From NCBI RefSeq assembly GCF_014529705.1, contig NZ_JAANIH010000063.1, positions 1 to 52,223 on the forward strand: DNA of 52,223 nucleotides, read 5' to 3'. The stretch is from Bradyrhizobium campsiandrae (GTDB taxonomy: Bacteria; Pseudomonadota; Alphaproteobacteria; Rhizobiales; Xanthobacteraceae). This document shows positions 42,441-50,217 of the stretch, in pieces. The notes under the pieces were generated by a model. The model did not search any database and had not been told where the DNA came from. It saw only the letters and a list, made by a program, of their open reading frames with translations. Made by a program: the position numbers and the translations under genes. The first letter of the stretch is position 1; the number at the start of each line of letters is the position of its first letter.

Positions 42441-44306
42441 ATGAGCATCGGCGCAAACAGCAACCAAGTCGTCGCCGCAGCGCAGGCGCCGGTGCTGTCG
42501 GTCGCGGGCCTGACCACGTCCTTCATGCTGGAACGCCGATGGATACCCGTCGTTCGCAACGTCTCGTTCGACATCGCGCCGCGCGAGACCGTCGCGATCG
42601 TCGGCGAGTCCGGCTCGGGCAAGAGCGTGACCGCACTGTCGATCATGCGGCTCATCCCGAAAGAGATCGGCCGGATCGAAGGCCGGGTGACGCTCGCCGG
42701 CCGCGATCTGCTGGCGCTGGCGGAAGCCGATATGAAGGACATCCGCGGCAACGATGTCGCCATGATCTTCCAGGAACCGATGACGAGCCTCAACCCGGTG
42801 CTCACAATCGGCTTCCAGATCGCGGAAGCGCTGATCCAGCACCGTGGCCTGTCGCGCGCGGCCGCCGAGGCCGAGACCGTCCGCCTGCTGGATCGTGTCC
42901 GCATTCCCGCGGCGAAGTCGCGTTTTCACGAGCATCCGCATCGCTTCTCCGGCGGCATGCGCCAGCGCGTCATGATCGCGATGGCGCTCGCCTGCAAGCC
43001 GAAGCTCCTGATCGCGGACGAGCCGACCACCGCGCTCGACGTCACCATCCAGGCCCAGATCCTGGAGCTTTTGAAAGAGCTTCAGCAGGAAGAGGGCATG
43101 TCGATCCTCTTCATCACCCATGACATGGGCGTGGTCGCCGAGATCGCGGACCGCACGGTCGTGATGTATGGCGGCCAGGCGGTGGAGACGGATGCGACCG
43201 CGCGCATCTTCGCCGCGCCGTCTCATCCCTACACCCGCGCACTGCTGTCGGCTGTCCCACGGCTCGGCTCGATGGACGGACGTCCGCGGCCGATGCGCTT
43301 TCCTGTCGTCGACAAGGTCACCGGCACCTCCGACGAGCCGGCCGAGACGCCGGATACGATCTCGACCGCGGAGCGGCCATTGCTCGAGGTCTCGAACCTC
43401 ACGACGCGCTTTCCGATCCGCTCGGGCCTGTTCGGCAAGGTCTCGGGCCGCGTCCATGCGGTCGAGAACATCTCCTTCACCTTGCGTGCCGGCGAGACGC
43501 TGGCGCTGGTTGGTGAGTCCGGCTGCGGCAAATCGACCACGGGCCGCTCCATCCTCAAGCTGACCGAGCCAGACAGCGGCACCGTCCTGATCGACGGCCA
43601 GGACGTGCTCGCCATGAGCGGTCGTACCTTGCGCGATTTCCGCAAGCACATGCAGATCGTGTTTCAGGATCCGTTCGCGAGCCTCAATCCGCGCATGTCG
43701 GTGGGCACGGCGATTGCCGCGCCGCTGCTCGCCAACGGCCTCGCCACGGCGTCGCAGGCGCGCGACAAGGTTGCTGACCTGCTCGGGCGCGTCGGTCTTT
43801 CCGCCGACATGGGCGCGCGCTTTCCGCACGAATTCTCCGGCGGCCAGCGCCAGCGCATCTGCATCGCTCGCGCGCTCGCGCTCGGACCGAAGCTGATCGT
43901 CGCCGACGAGGCGGTCTCCGCGCTCGACGTCTCGGTCAAGGCGCAGGTCGTCAATTTGATGCTCGATCTTCAGGCCAGCATGGGCCTTGCCTATCTCTTC
44001 ATCTCGCACGACATCGCGGTGGTCGAGCGCATGAGCCACCGCGTCGCGGTGATGTATCTCGGCGAGATCGTCGAGATCGGCGCGCGCGCGGATGTGTTCG
44101 GCAACCCGCAGCATCCCTACACGAAGAAGCTGATGGCCGCCGTGCCTGTCCCCGACCCCGCACGCCGCGGCAGCAGGCGCGAAATCGCCAACGATGAGAT
44201 CAGAAGCCCGGTGCGCTCGCCGGACTACCAGCCGCCGGCGCGGCAGTATCGCGAGGTATCACCGGGCCACGTCGTGCAGGCGTGGGGCCAGGAGTGGTCG
44301 GCCTGA
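42441..44306 (+). CDS. ABC transporter ATPase with two fused domains (DppD-DppF type)
   Basis: The 621-residue protein has two nucleotide-binding domains in one chain. The first has Walker A GESGSGKS (55-62), signature FSGGMRQR and Walker B LLIADEPTTALD. The second has GESGCGKS near 355, signature FSGGQRQR and LIVADEAVSALD. Each carries the peptide-importer C-terminal motif HPYTRALL or HPYTKKLM. It is the last gene of the importer-catabolic operon and ends 16 bases from the convergent PHA depolymerase stop. Confidence 0.95.
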   Translation: MSIGANSNQVVAAAQAPVLSVAGLTTSFMLERRWIPVVRNVSFDIAPRETVAIVGESGSGKSVTALSIMRLIPKEIGRIEGRVTLAGRDLLALAEADMKDIRGNDVAMIFQEPMTSLNPVLTIGFQIAEALIQHRGLSRAAAEAETVRLLDRVRIPAAKSRFHEHPHRFSGGMRQRVMIAMALACKPKLLIADEPTTALDVTIQAQILELLKELQQEEGMSILFITHDMGVVAEIADRTVVMYGGQAVETDATARIFAAPSHPYTRALLSAVPRLGSMDGRPRPMRFPVVDKVTGTSDEPAETPDTISTAERPLLEVSNLTTRFPIRSGLFGKVSGRVHAVENISFTLRAGETLALVGESGCGKSTTGRSILKLTEPDSGTVLIDGQDVLAMSGRTLRDFRKHMQIVFQDPFASLNPRMSVGTAIAAPLLANGLATASQARDKVADLLGRVGLSADMGARFPHEFSGGQRQRICIARALALGPKLIVADEAVSALDVSVKAQVVNLMLDLQASMGLAYLFISHDIAVVERMSHRVAVMYLGEIVEIGARADVFGNPQHPYTKKLMAAVPVPDPARRGSRREIANDEIRSPVRSPDYQPPARQYREVSPGHVVQAWGQEWSA

Positions 44307-44322
44307 GACGCAGGCTTGAGCC

Positions 44323-45546
44323 TCACGAATTGACGTGCACGAAATCCCGCAGCAGCGGATAGATCTCGTTGTTCCATCGCTTGCCGGAGAATACGCCGTA
44401 ATGGCCGACGCCGGCCTGCATGTGGTGGACGCGGCGATAGGCGCGCACGCCGGTGCAGAGGTCTTGCGCAGCGAGCGTCTGGCCGATCGAGCAGATGTCG
44501 TCCTTCTCGCCCTCGACCGTCATCAACCCCATGCGGCTGACCGCCTTGGTGTCGACAGGGCGGCCGCGATGCATCAGCTTGCCCTGCGGCAGCAGGTGCT
44601 CCTGGAACACGTCGCGCACGGTCTCGATGTAGAATTCGGCCGGCAGATCCATCACCGCGAAATATTCGTCGTAGAAGGTCTTGATGGTCGCCGCCTTCTC
44701 CTTCTCGCCCTTGGCGATGTGGTTGGCCAGATCCATGTGCTGCTTGATGTGCCGCTCGAGATTCATCGAGACGAAGGCGGTGAGCTGCACGAAGCCGGGA
44801 TAGACCTTGCGGAATGCGCCGCGGCACTGCACCGGCACGTAGTTGATCAGGTTCTGCTCGAACCATTCGATCGGCTTGCTTTTGGCGAACTCGTTGACCT
44901 TGGTCGGCTGGATCCGCGTGTCGATCGGCCCCGCCATCAGCGTCAGCGTCGCGGGCCGCGAGGGATGGTTGCCTTCGCACATGATCGCGGCGGCCGCGAG
45001 CGCCGAGACCGACGGTTGGCAGATCGCCACCATATGCGGGCGCGGACCGAGCTGGCCGAGAAAGTCGATCAGGTGCTCGGTGTAGTCGTCGAGCCCGAAG
45101 CGGCCCTCGCTGCGCGGAATGTCGCGTGGATTGTGCCAGTCGGTGATGTAGACGTCGTGGTCCTGCAGCAGCGTCTTCACGGTGCCGCGCAAGAGCGTTG
45201 CGAAATGGCCGGACATCGGCGCCACCAGCAGCATGCGCGGCTGCTCGCCCACGCCGTCCTTTTTGAAGTGCAGCAGCGAGCCGAACGGCGTCGCATAGGC
45301 GATCTCCTCGGTGACGCCAACCTCGCGATTGCCGATCATCACGCTGTCGATGCCGTAGGCCGGGCGGTCATAGGTGAGGGTGGAGCGCGAGATCAGCTCC
45401 AGCGCCGCCGAGAGCCGGCCGACGACCTGGTCCGACATGCCCTGGGGCACCAGGTTGAGGAATTTGAGTGCGGACGAGGCGCCCGCCCGAAGCGGCGCCG
45501 TCAAGTCCATATGGTTCTGAAAGGCCTGATAATACATCGACATCAT
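44323..45546 (-). CDS. phaZ: Intracellular polyhydroxyalkanoate depolymerase
   Basis: The 407-residue enzyme mobilises stored PHB. It lacks a signal peptide, as expected for the intracellular class. The nucleophile position is a cysteine, C176 in VAICQPSVS, as in Ralstonia PhaZ1-type enzymes. GVGHYGVFSGKRW near the C-terminus is family-typical and holds the likely catalytic His. Three nearby ATGs (45546, 45543, 45537) could start it; I use the first. It is divergent from the glutathione transferase gene, sharing the 121-base gap with a sigma-54 promoter. Confidence 0.93.
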   Translation of the reverse strand: MMSMYYQAFQNHMDLTAPLRAGASSALKFLNLVPQGMSDQVVGRLSAALELISRSTLTYDRPAYGIDSVMIGNREVGVTEEIAYATPFGSLLHFKKDGVGEQPRMLLVAPMSGHFATLLRGTVKTLLQDHDVYITDWHNPRDIPRSEGRFGLDDYTEHLIDFLGQLGPRPHMVAICQPSVSALAAAAIMCEGNHPSRPATLTLMAGPIDTRIQPTKVNEFAKSKPIEWFEQNLINYVPVQCRGAFRKVYPGFVQLTAFVSMNLERHIKQHMDLANHIAKGEKEKAATIKTFYDEYFAVMDLPAEFYIETVRDVFQEHLLPQGKLMHRGRPVDTKAVSRMGLMTVEGEKDDICSIGQTLAAQDLCTGVRAYRRVHHMQAGVGHYGVFSGKRWNNEIYPLLRDFVHVNS

Positions 45547-45616
45547 ACTGAAGCGCCCACCTGTCCTGCCTCGCCATGCAATATCGGAGCCAGACAAGAG
45601 GTGCCGGCCGGCAAAA

Positions 45617-45633
45617 TTGGCACGTCGCTTGCT
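45617..45633 (+). promoter_or_regulatory. Sigma-54 (RpoN) promoter upstream of the glutathione transferase gene
   Basis: TTGGCACGTCGCTTGCT matches TGGCAC-N5-TTGC exactly, with GG (45619-45620) and GC (45631-45632) separated by the required 10 bases. The start of transcription would be near 45644, 24 bases before the ATG at 45668. A perfect palindrome TGCCGGCCGGCA at 45602-45613 lies just upstream. Confidence 0.75.
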
Positions 45634-45667
45634 GCGCGTTGGGCCGGAAACGTGAGGGAAAGGCCCT

Positions 45668-46324
45668 ATGGCGAAGGCGACACTGACCATCAGCAGCAAG
45701 AACTACTCATCCTGGTCGCTGCGTGGCTGGCTGCTGACGAAATTCTCCGGGCTCGATTTCGAGGAGATCATCACAGCGCCCGACGACGCGTCGGCGCGCG
45801 CGGAAATCCTGCTGCTGTCGTCCTCGATCCTGGTGCCTTGCCTGCGGCACGAGGGCGCGACCGTCTGGGATACGCTGGCGATCGCCGAATATCTCAACGA
45901 GGTGATGCCGTCGGCCGGCCTGTTGCCTGATGACCGCGTCCAGCGCGCGCATTGCCGCTCGATCTGCGGGGAAATCCATTCCGGCTTCACCACGCTGCGT
46001 GCCTCGCTGCCGGTCAATCTGAAGGGGCATTTCCCCGGCTTCAAGGTCTGGTCGCGCGCCCAGGCCGATATCGACCGCGTCTGGTTCATCTGGCGCGACT
46101 GCCTGGCGAAGTCGGGCGGCCCGTTCCTGTTCGGCGAGAAGCGCACCATGGCGGATGCGATGTACGCCCCGGTGGTGACGCGCTTCGTCACCTATGACGT
46201 CAAGCTTGAGCCGCGGCTGAAGGCCTATGCCGACACCATCATGGGCATGCCCGAGATGAAAGAATGGATTGCTGCGGCGCGGGAAGAGCCGGCCGAGATC
46301 GAGGAGCTCGAGGTCGAATATTAG
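45668..46324 (+). CDS. Glutathione S-transferase family protein
   Basis: The 218-residue two-domain protein has a thioredoxin-like N-terminal half (about 4-80, SKNYSSWSLRGWLLTK, with the helix-start DTLAIAEYLNEVMP) and an all-helical C-terminal half. Serine or tyrosine near 12-16 is the likely glutathione contact. A purine-rich ribosome site, GAGGGAAAGG, precedes the start. Its promoter looks sigma-54 dependent, so expression should need an enhancer-binding protein and may respond to nitrogen or carbon state. Confidence 0.88.
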   Translation: MAKATLTISSKNYSSWSLRGWLLTKFSGLDFEEIITAPDDASARAEILLLSSSILVPCLRHEGATVWDTLAIAEYLNEVMPSAGLLPDDRVQRAHCRSICGEIHSGFTTLRASLPVNLKGHFPGFKVWSRAQADIDRVWFIWRDCLAKSGGPFLFGEKRTMADAMYAPVVTRFVTYDVKLEPRLKAYADTIMGMPEMKEWIAAAREEPAEIEELEVEY

Positions 46325-46540
46325 GCAAGTCCTGCGCAGCCCTGCCTGTTTCCGGGGCGGCGACGGCCGCTGCCTTCCCTGGCTTCTATCTCTTTGCCAT
46401 CGTTAACTTTTGGCACCGGTAACCGGCGAGGAAGGATTTTGCGCCGCACAGATGTTGTGCGCGCCGGCACCGCCTTGTCGACATCTAGCCGTGAACATCA
46501 GCGTACAGGGCTGTCAGGCTGATTCGGACGTGATTCGTTC

Positions 46541-46576
46541 GGGCCGCGTTCCCTTCGTTAAGACGGAGCGCGGCCC
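46541..46576. terminator. 8-bp inverted repeat downstream of the small 74-codon gene
   Basis: GGGCCGCG (46541-46548) and CGCGGCCC (46569-46576) could pair across a 20-base loop. It lies 30 bases after the stop of the minus-strand gene at 46605-46829. The loop is long and there is no U-tract, so this is a tentative terminator. The rest of the 46325-46604 gap shows no gene. Confidence 0.35.
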
Positions 46577-46604
46577 CGTTGCATTTTGAGACAGATGCAA
46601 GCCG

Positions 46605-46829
46605 TCAGGCCGCGCCGGAATGCTTCACGCGCGGCACGCGCCAGGCGATGACGGTGGCTTCCACGGGAACGCCCGCCGCGTGGTTCTGCCAGCGTCCCTC
46701 GACATAGCGGCAGGCGAACGGCAGCTGATACGTTCCGCTGTGATCCTCGCACAAAACCTCGAGCGGCAGGCCAGGCGGTGGTTCTCCGGCGCCATCGAAC
46801 TCCGCCAGACGTCTTTCGCGCGTTGCCAT
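46605..46829 (-). CDS. Small conserved-looking hypothetical protein
   Basis: The 74-residue protein starts MATRERRLAEFDGAGEPPPG and continues LEVLCEDHSGTYQLPFACRY, with TVIAWRVPR near the end. The mixture of short beta-like segments and the two cysteines looks like a real folded small protein, and the codon pattern fits. It has no signal or membrane segment and I do not recognise a function. The other frames here give low-complexity Arg/Ala-rich products. It is divergent from the coiled-coil gene at 47012. Confidence 0.6.
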   Translation of the reverse strand: MATRERRLAEFDGAGEPPPGLPLEVLCEDHSGTYQLPFACRYVEGRWQNHAAGVPVEATVIAWRVPRVKHSGAA

Positions 46830-47011
46830 TCCAAAAATCTCCCCTAATCAAAGCCGCGGAAAGAGCGCCCACTTCTTCCGCGCGCGGTTCACTGCTCCCG
46901 TCCAAAGGGAACACGTCAAGCTCAACGCGAGAATGCGGTGCGAGTGTGGTAGCCTTACGCGGCTGCGCGCAATCGGCGCACATTGCCGTGATCAATTGAC
47001 GAGGAACCTTT

Positions 47012-47362
47012 ATGCCGCGCCGGATCGTTGCCGTCTGTTTCGTTGTGCTACCCTTCGTCGTGCACGCGCCGGTTCTGGCACAGGACGTCCCCGGCATCGA
47101 GATCTGCACAGTCGAGAAGACGATGGAGCGGCGCACCAGCTGCTTGCAGAGCAATGTCGATTTCCTGCAGAAGACCATCACCAAGCTCAATCTCGACCAC
47201 CAGCAGAAGATCGATGCGGCGGGCCGCCAGATCGATGCGCTGAAGGTGACGCTTGCAGGCCTGCAGAAGACCATCGGCGATCTGCAGGCGGCACAGACGA
47301 AGACGGCGGAGGATCTGAAGAAGAAGCAAGATGCACCGCCGCCGAAGGATGCAGCGAAGTAA
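47012..47362 (+). CDS. Small secreted coiled-coil protein
   Basis: The 116-residue protein has a Sec signal (MPRRIVAVCFVVLPFVVHAPVLA, cut near residue 23; only the start MPRRIVAVCFVV is diagnostic), two cysteines (EICTVEKTMERRTSCLQ) that may form a disulfide, and a heptad-rich helix (about 48-100). The tail is Lys/Pro/Ala-rich. GAGGAA precedes the ATG. It should be periplasmic; function unknown. A family D repeat starts 9 bases after its stop. Confidence 0.7.
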   Translation: MPRRIVAVCFVVLPFVVHAPVLAQDVPGIEICTVEKTMERRTSCLQSNVDFLQKTITKLNLDHQQKIDAAGRQIDALKVTLAGLQKTIGDLQAAQTKTAEDLKKKQDAPPPKDAAK

Positions 47363-47370
47363 ATGGTGCG

Positions 47371-47498
47371 GTGTCCCGGACGCGGCGCGGCATGAAATGA
47401 CGCGACGCAGAGCCGGGACCCAGGAGCTCCACGCGACGTGGTGAGATGGGCCCCGGTTCTGCAGCGCATCACCAAAGTGCTGCGCCGCGTCCGGGCAC
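47371..47498. repeat. Dispersed palindromic repeat, family D
   Basis: GTGTCCCGGACGCGGCGC at the left is matched by GCGCCGCGTCCGGGCAC at the right, with GAGCCGGGACCCAGGAG inside. I recall this element as frequent in Bradyrhizobium intergenic DNA, but cannot count copies here. It fills the gap between the coiled-coil gene and the AraC-GyrI gene. Confidence 0.8.
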
Positions 47499-47572
47499 GA
47501 GAGCAATGGCGATCAAGCGGCGCGCCTCGCGTTCACTTAAACCGTCCAGGCTTCGAACGAGAGCCTTAACCC

Positions 47573-48406
47573 ATGAACCCGGCCCAGCGCGCGCTCTGGT
47601 ACATCGAAAGCCATCTGGCCGAGCCGATGACGCTCGACGAAATCGCTGCGATCGGTGGCGTGTCGCGGTTCCACATCGTGCGCGCGTTTGCCGCAGCCAC
47701 TGGCTATCCGGTGATGCGTTACGTGCGCGCACGGCGGCTGAGTGAGGCGGCGCGCAGCCTGGCCGGGGGCGCGCAGGACATTCTGAGCGTCGCGTTGGAG
47801 GCGGATTACGGCTCGCACGAAGCATTCACCCGCGCGTTCCGCGACCAGTTCGGCACCACCCCCGAAGCGGTCCGGGCCGCGAAATGCACTGACGCTCTCA
47901 AGCTCCAGGAGCCGATCCTCATGGACTCCACCATGTCAGACAATCTCGCTAGCCCGCGTTTCGAAACAGCCAAGGCCTTCCTTATCGCCGGCCTCGCCGA
48001 GCGCATCTCCTGCGACAACGGCGCGGCCATTCCCGGCCTGTGGCACCGCTTCCACCAGGAGGTCGCCGACATTCCCGCTCGCATCGGCAACGTTGCCTAC
48101 GGCGTCTGCTGCAACGGCGATGATGTCGGCAATTTCGATTACATCGCCGGCGTCGAGGTCGCCGATTTCTCGGACTTGCCCCGCGGGTTCGGTCACATCC
48201 GCATCCCCGAGCAGCGCTATGCGGTCTTCACCCATGCCGACCACGTCGCCTCGGTCCGCCGCACCGTCAACGCGATCTGGAATCAATGGCTGCCGGCCTC
48301 CGGCCTGAAGGCCGCGGACGCACCGAACTTCGAGCGCTACGACGAGAAATTCGATCCCGTCACCGGCGACGGTGGCTTCGAGATTTGGGTGCCGGTGAAG
48401 GAGTAA
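47573..48406 (+). CDS. AraC-family regulator with GyrI-like effector domain
   Basis: The 277-residue protein has an N-terminal AraC double HTH (about 1-105, LDEIAAIGGVSRFHIVRAF and DYGSHEAFTRAFRDQFG) and a C-terminal GyrI/SoxS-type effector domain (about 130-277, ending EIWVPVKE). The layout matches Rob/BmrR-type multidrug or small-molecule sensors. The gene stands alone; the SMP-30 gene follows 136 bases later behind two strong hairpins. Confidence 0.92.
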   Translation: MNPAQRALWYIESHLAEPMTLDEIAAIGGVSRFHIVRAFAAATGYPVMRYVRARRLSEAARSLAGGAQDILSVALEADYGSHEAFTRAFRDQFGTTPEAVRAAKCTDALKLQEPILMDSTMSDNLASPRFETAKAFLIAGLAERISCDNGAAIPGLWHRFHQEVADIPARIGNVAYGVCCNGDDVGNFDYIAGVEVADFSDLPRGFGHIRIPEQRYAVFTHADHVASVRRTVNAIWNQWLPASGLKAADAPNFERYDEKFDPVTGDGGFEIWVPVKE

Positions 48407-48428
48407 CGCGCAACGCTGGCATACCGTC

Positions 48429-48447
48429 CCGCTTGCTTGGCAAGCGG
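48429..48447 (+). promoter_or_regulatory. Perfect hairpin 1 in the SMP-30 leader
   Basis: CCGCTTGC-TTG-GCAAGCGG is an exact 8-bp stem with a 3-base loop, 22 bases after the AraC-GyrI stop. No U-tract follows directly. It may be a 3' end structure of the upstream gene or part of the next leader. Confidence 0.6.
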
Positions 48448-48464
48448 AAGCGGCTTTGTCATAA

Positions 48465-48487
48465 CCGCAGGCAAATCTTGCCTGCGG
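48465..48487 (+). promoter_or_regulatory. Perfect hairpin 2 in the SMP-30 leader
   Basis: CCGCAGGCAA-ATC-TTGCCTGCGG is an exact 10-bp stem with a 3-base loop, 55 bases upstream of the SMP-30 ATG and 17 bases after hairpin 1. The tandem arrangement suggests an RNA element or paired operators rather than chance. Confidence 0.6.
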
Positions 48488-48542
48488 GGCCCGTGTCGGA
48501 CATCCCGCGCAAGCCATAACAAGCAGCCGGGAGGGCCCCACC

Positions 48543-49469
48543 ATGTCCAACGTCCGCGTTCTCGCCACCGACCTCGAATTTCCTGAGGGGCCGGTCGTGA
48601 TGCCTGACGGATCGGTGGTGCTGGTGGAAATCCGCGGCCAGCGTCTGACCCGCGTCCATCCCGACGGCCGCAAGGAGATCGTCGCGAAAGTGCCGGGAGG
48701 TCCGAACGGCGCCGCGCTCGGTCCCGACGGCAAGATCTACATCTGCAACAATGGCGGCTTCTCCTGGATCCCGACCGGCAAGATGATCATGCCCGGCCCG
48801 CAGCCGCAGGATTATCTCGGCGGCTCGATCCAGCGCGTCGATCTGCAATCGGGCAAGGTCGAGACCGTCGTAACCAAATGCGGCGAGCACGATCTGCGCG
48901 GGCCGAACGATCTCGTATTCGACAAGCATGGCGGCCTCTGGTTCTCCGATCTCGGCAAGCGCCGCGCCCGCGAGATGGATGTCGGCGGCATGTATTACCT
49001 CAAGCCCGGCATGACCGAGATCGTCGAAATCGTGCATGGCGTGCTGCCGGCCAACGGCATTGGCCTGTCGCCGGATGAAAACACCGTCTACATCGCCGAG
49101 ACGCCCACGGGCCGGCTCTGGGCCTATGAGCTGTCCGCGCCCGGCACCTTGAAGCCACGCGACGTGATCTACCGCGGCGAACGGGGCAAGCCGATCTGCG
49201 GCCTCGGCGGCTACCAGATGTTCGACTCGCTCGCGGTGGAAGCGAATGGCAATGTCTGCGTCGCCACGCTCGTGTCCGGCTGCATCTCGGTGATCGCGCC
49301 CGATGGTACCCTGGTCGAGCAGGTCCCGACCGGCGACCGCGTCACCACCAACATCGCCTTCGGCGGCCCGGAGCTGAAGACCGCCTATATCACATTATCA
49401 GGCAAGGGCGAGCTCGTCGCCATGGACTGGCCGCGGGGCGGTTTGCCGTTGAATTTTCTGAATAAGTGA
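48543..49469 (+). CDS. SMP-30/gluconolactonase family lactonase
   Basis: The 308-residue six-bladed beta-propeller enzyme hydrolyses sugar or other lactones. Family marks are LEFPEGPVVMPDG near the start, GPNGAALGPDG, RGPNDLVFDKHGGLWFSD and NGIGLSPDENTVYIAET, which carry the metal-binding Glu/Asn/Asp. No signal peptide. GGGAGGG precedes the ATG. It is monocistronic with a family A repeat 8 bases after the stop. The lactone substrate cannot be read from sequence. Confidence 0.88.
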   Translation: MSNVRVLATDLEFPEGPVVMPDGSVVLVEIRGQRLTRVHPDGRKEIVAKVPGGPNGAALGPDGKIYICNNGGFSWIPTGKMIMPGPQPQDYLGGSIQRVDLQSGKVETVVTKCGEHDLRGPNDLVFDKHGGLWFSDLGKRRAREMDVGGMYYLKPGMTEIVEIVHGVLPANGIGLSPDENTVYIAETPTGRLWAYELSAPGTLKPRDVIYRGERGKPICGLGGYQMFDSLAVEANGNVCVATLVSGCISVIAPDGTLVEQVPTGDRVTTNIAFGGPELKTAYITLSGKGELVAMDWPRGGLPLNFLNK

Positions 49470-49477
49470 GCCAAGCC

Positions 49478-49590
49478 GTCATTGCGAGGAGCCCGCGACA
49501 AAATTGCGAAGCAATTTTGCGCTGGCGACGAAGCAATCCAGGCTGCCTCCGCGGTAAGGTTCTGGATTGCTTCGCTTCGCTCGCAATGAC
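49478..49590. repeat. Dispersed palindromic repeat, family A copy 6 (long form)
   Basis: GTCATTGCGAG left end, AT-rich CAAAATTGC / GCAATTTTG module on the left, GAAGCAATCCAG / CTGGATTGCTTC core, CTCGCAATGAC right end. Very similar to copy 4. It lies between the SMP-30 gene and the GNAT gene. Confidence 0.9.
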
Positions 49591-49607
49591 AACGGAGAGA
49601 GATTGCA

Positions 49608-50201
49608 ATGCCCTGGCCTGATCCCATTACCCTGCGTGGACAGCACGCCCGTCTCGAGCCGTTGTCGAAGGAGCATCGCGAGGGGCTGGTGGAGGCCGTC
49701 AAGGACGGCGAGCTCTATACGATCTGGTATACCGCGATCCCGACGCCGGACAACGTTGCCAAGGAGATCGACCGACGCCTCGCCCTGCAGGCTTCAGGCT
49801 CGATGCTGCCGTTCACGGTGTTTGACGCCGCCGGCAAGATCGTCGGCCAGACCACCTACATGAACATCGATGCCGCCAACCGCCGCGTCGAGATCGGCTC
49901 GACCTGGTATGCGAAGAGCGCGCAGCGCGGCCCGCTCAACACGCAGTGCAAGCTGCTTCTGCTCACCCACGCTTTCGAGACGCTGAACTGCATCGCGGTC
50001 GAATTCCGCACGCATTTCTTCAACCACCAGAGCCGCCGTGCCATCGAGCGCCTCGGCGCCAAGCAGGACGGCATTTTGCGCAGCCACCAGATCGCGCCGA
50101 ACGGCACGTTGCGCGACACGGTCGTTTACAGCATCACTGCCGCCGAATGGCCGACGGTGAAAGCGCATTTGAACTATCAACTCAACGAAAAGCCGCGCTA
50201 G
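49608..50201 (+). CDS. GNAT-family N-acetyltransferase, RimJ/RimL type
   Basis: The 197-residue protein has the layout of ribosomal-protein-type acetyltransferases: an N-terminal HARLEPLSKEHREGL, the acetyl-CoA core IGSTWYAKSAQRGPLNTQCKLLL and the C-terminal RTHFFNHQSRRAIERLGA. Substrate may be a protein N-terminus, an amine or a drug. GGAGAGAG precedes the ATG. The GMC oxidoreductase gene starts 16 bases later, so the two are probably co-transcribed. Confidence 0.88.
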   Translation: MPWPDPITLRGQHARLEPLSKEHREGLVEAVKDGELYTIWYTAIPTPDNVAKEIDRRLALQASGSMLPFTVFDAAGKIVGQTTYMNIDAANRRVEIGSTWYAKSAQRGPLNTQCKLLLLTHAFETLNCIAVEFRTHFFNHQSRRAIERLGAKQDGILRSHQIAPNGTLRDTVVYSITAAEWPTVKAHLNYQLNEKPR

Positions 50202-50217
50202 GGGCGGCCGAGGCACC

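Noticed and set aside
41961..44114. A 717-codon minus-strand frame opposite the reductase and ABC ATPase genes
   Set aside because: Composition is antisense-like (Arg/Asp/His-rich), while the plus strand encodes complete Walker and signature motifs.
36579..44306. Nickel or glutathione importer assignment for the ABC operon
   Set aside because: The fold is family 5, but the linked amino-acid oxidase and hydroxyacid reductase point to an amine or amino-acid-like substrate, and no metal-site or glutathione gene is linked.
46541..46576. EcfG-type (GGAAC...CGTT) promoter near the minus-strand GGAACGCGG
   Set aside because: The second box reads CGTC and no minus-strand gene lies downstream.
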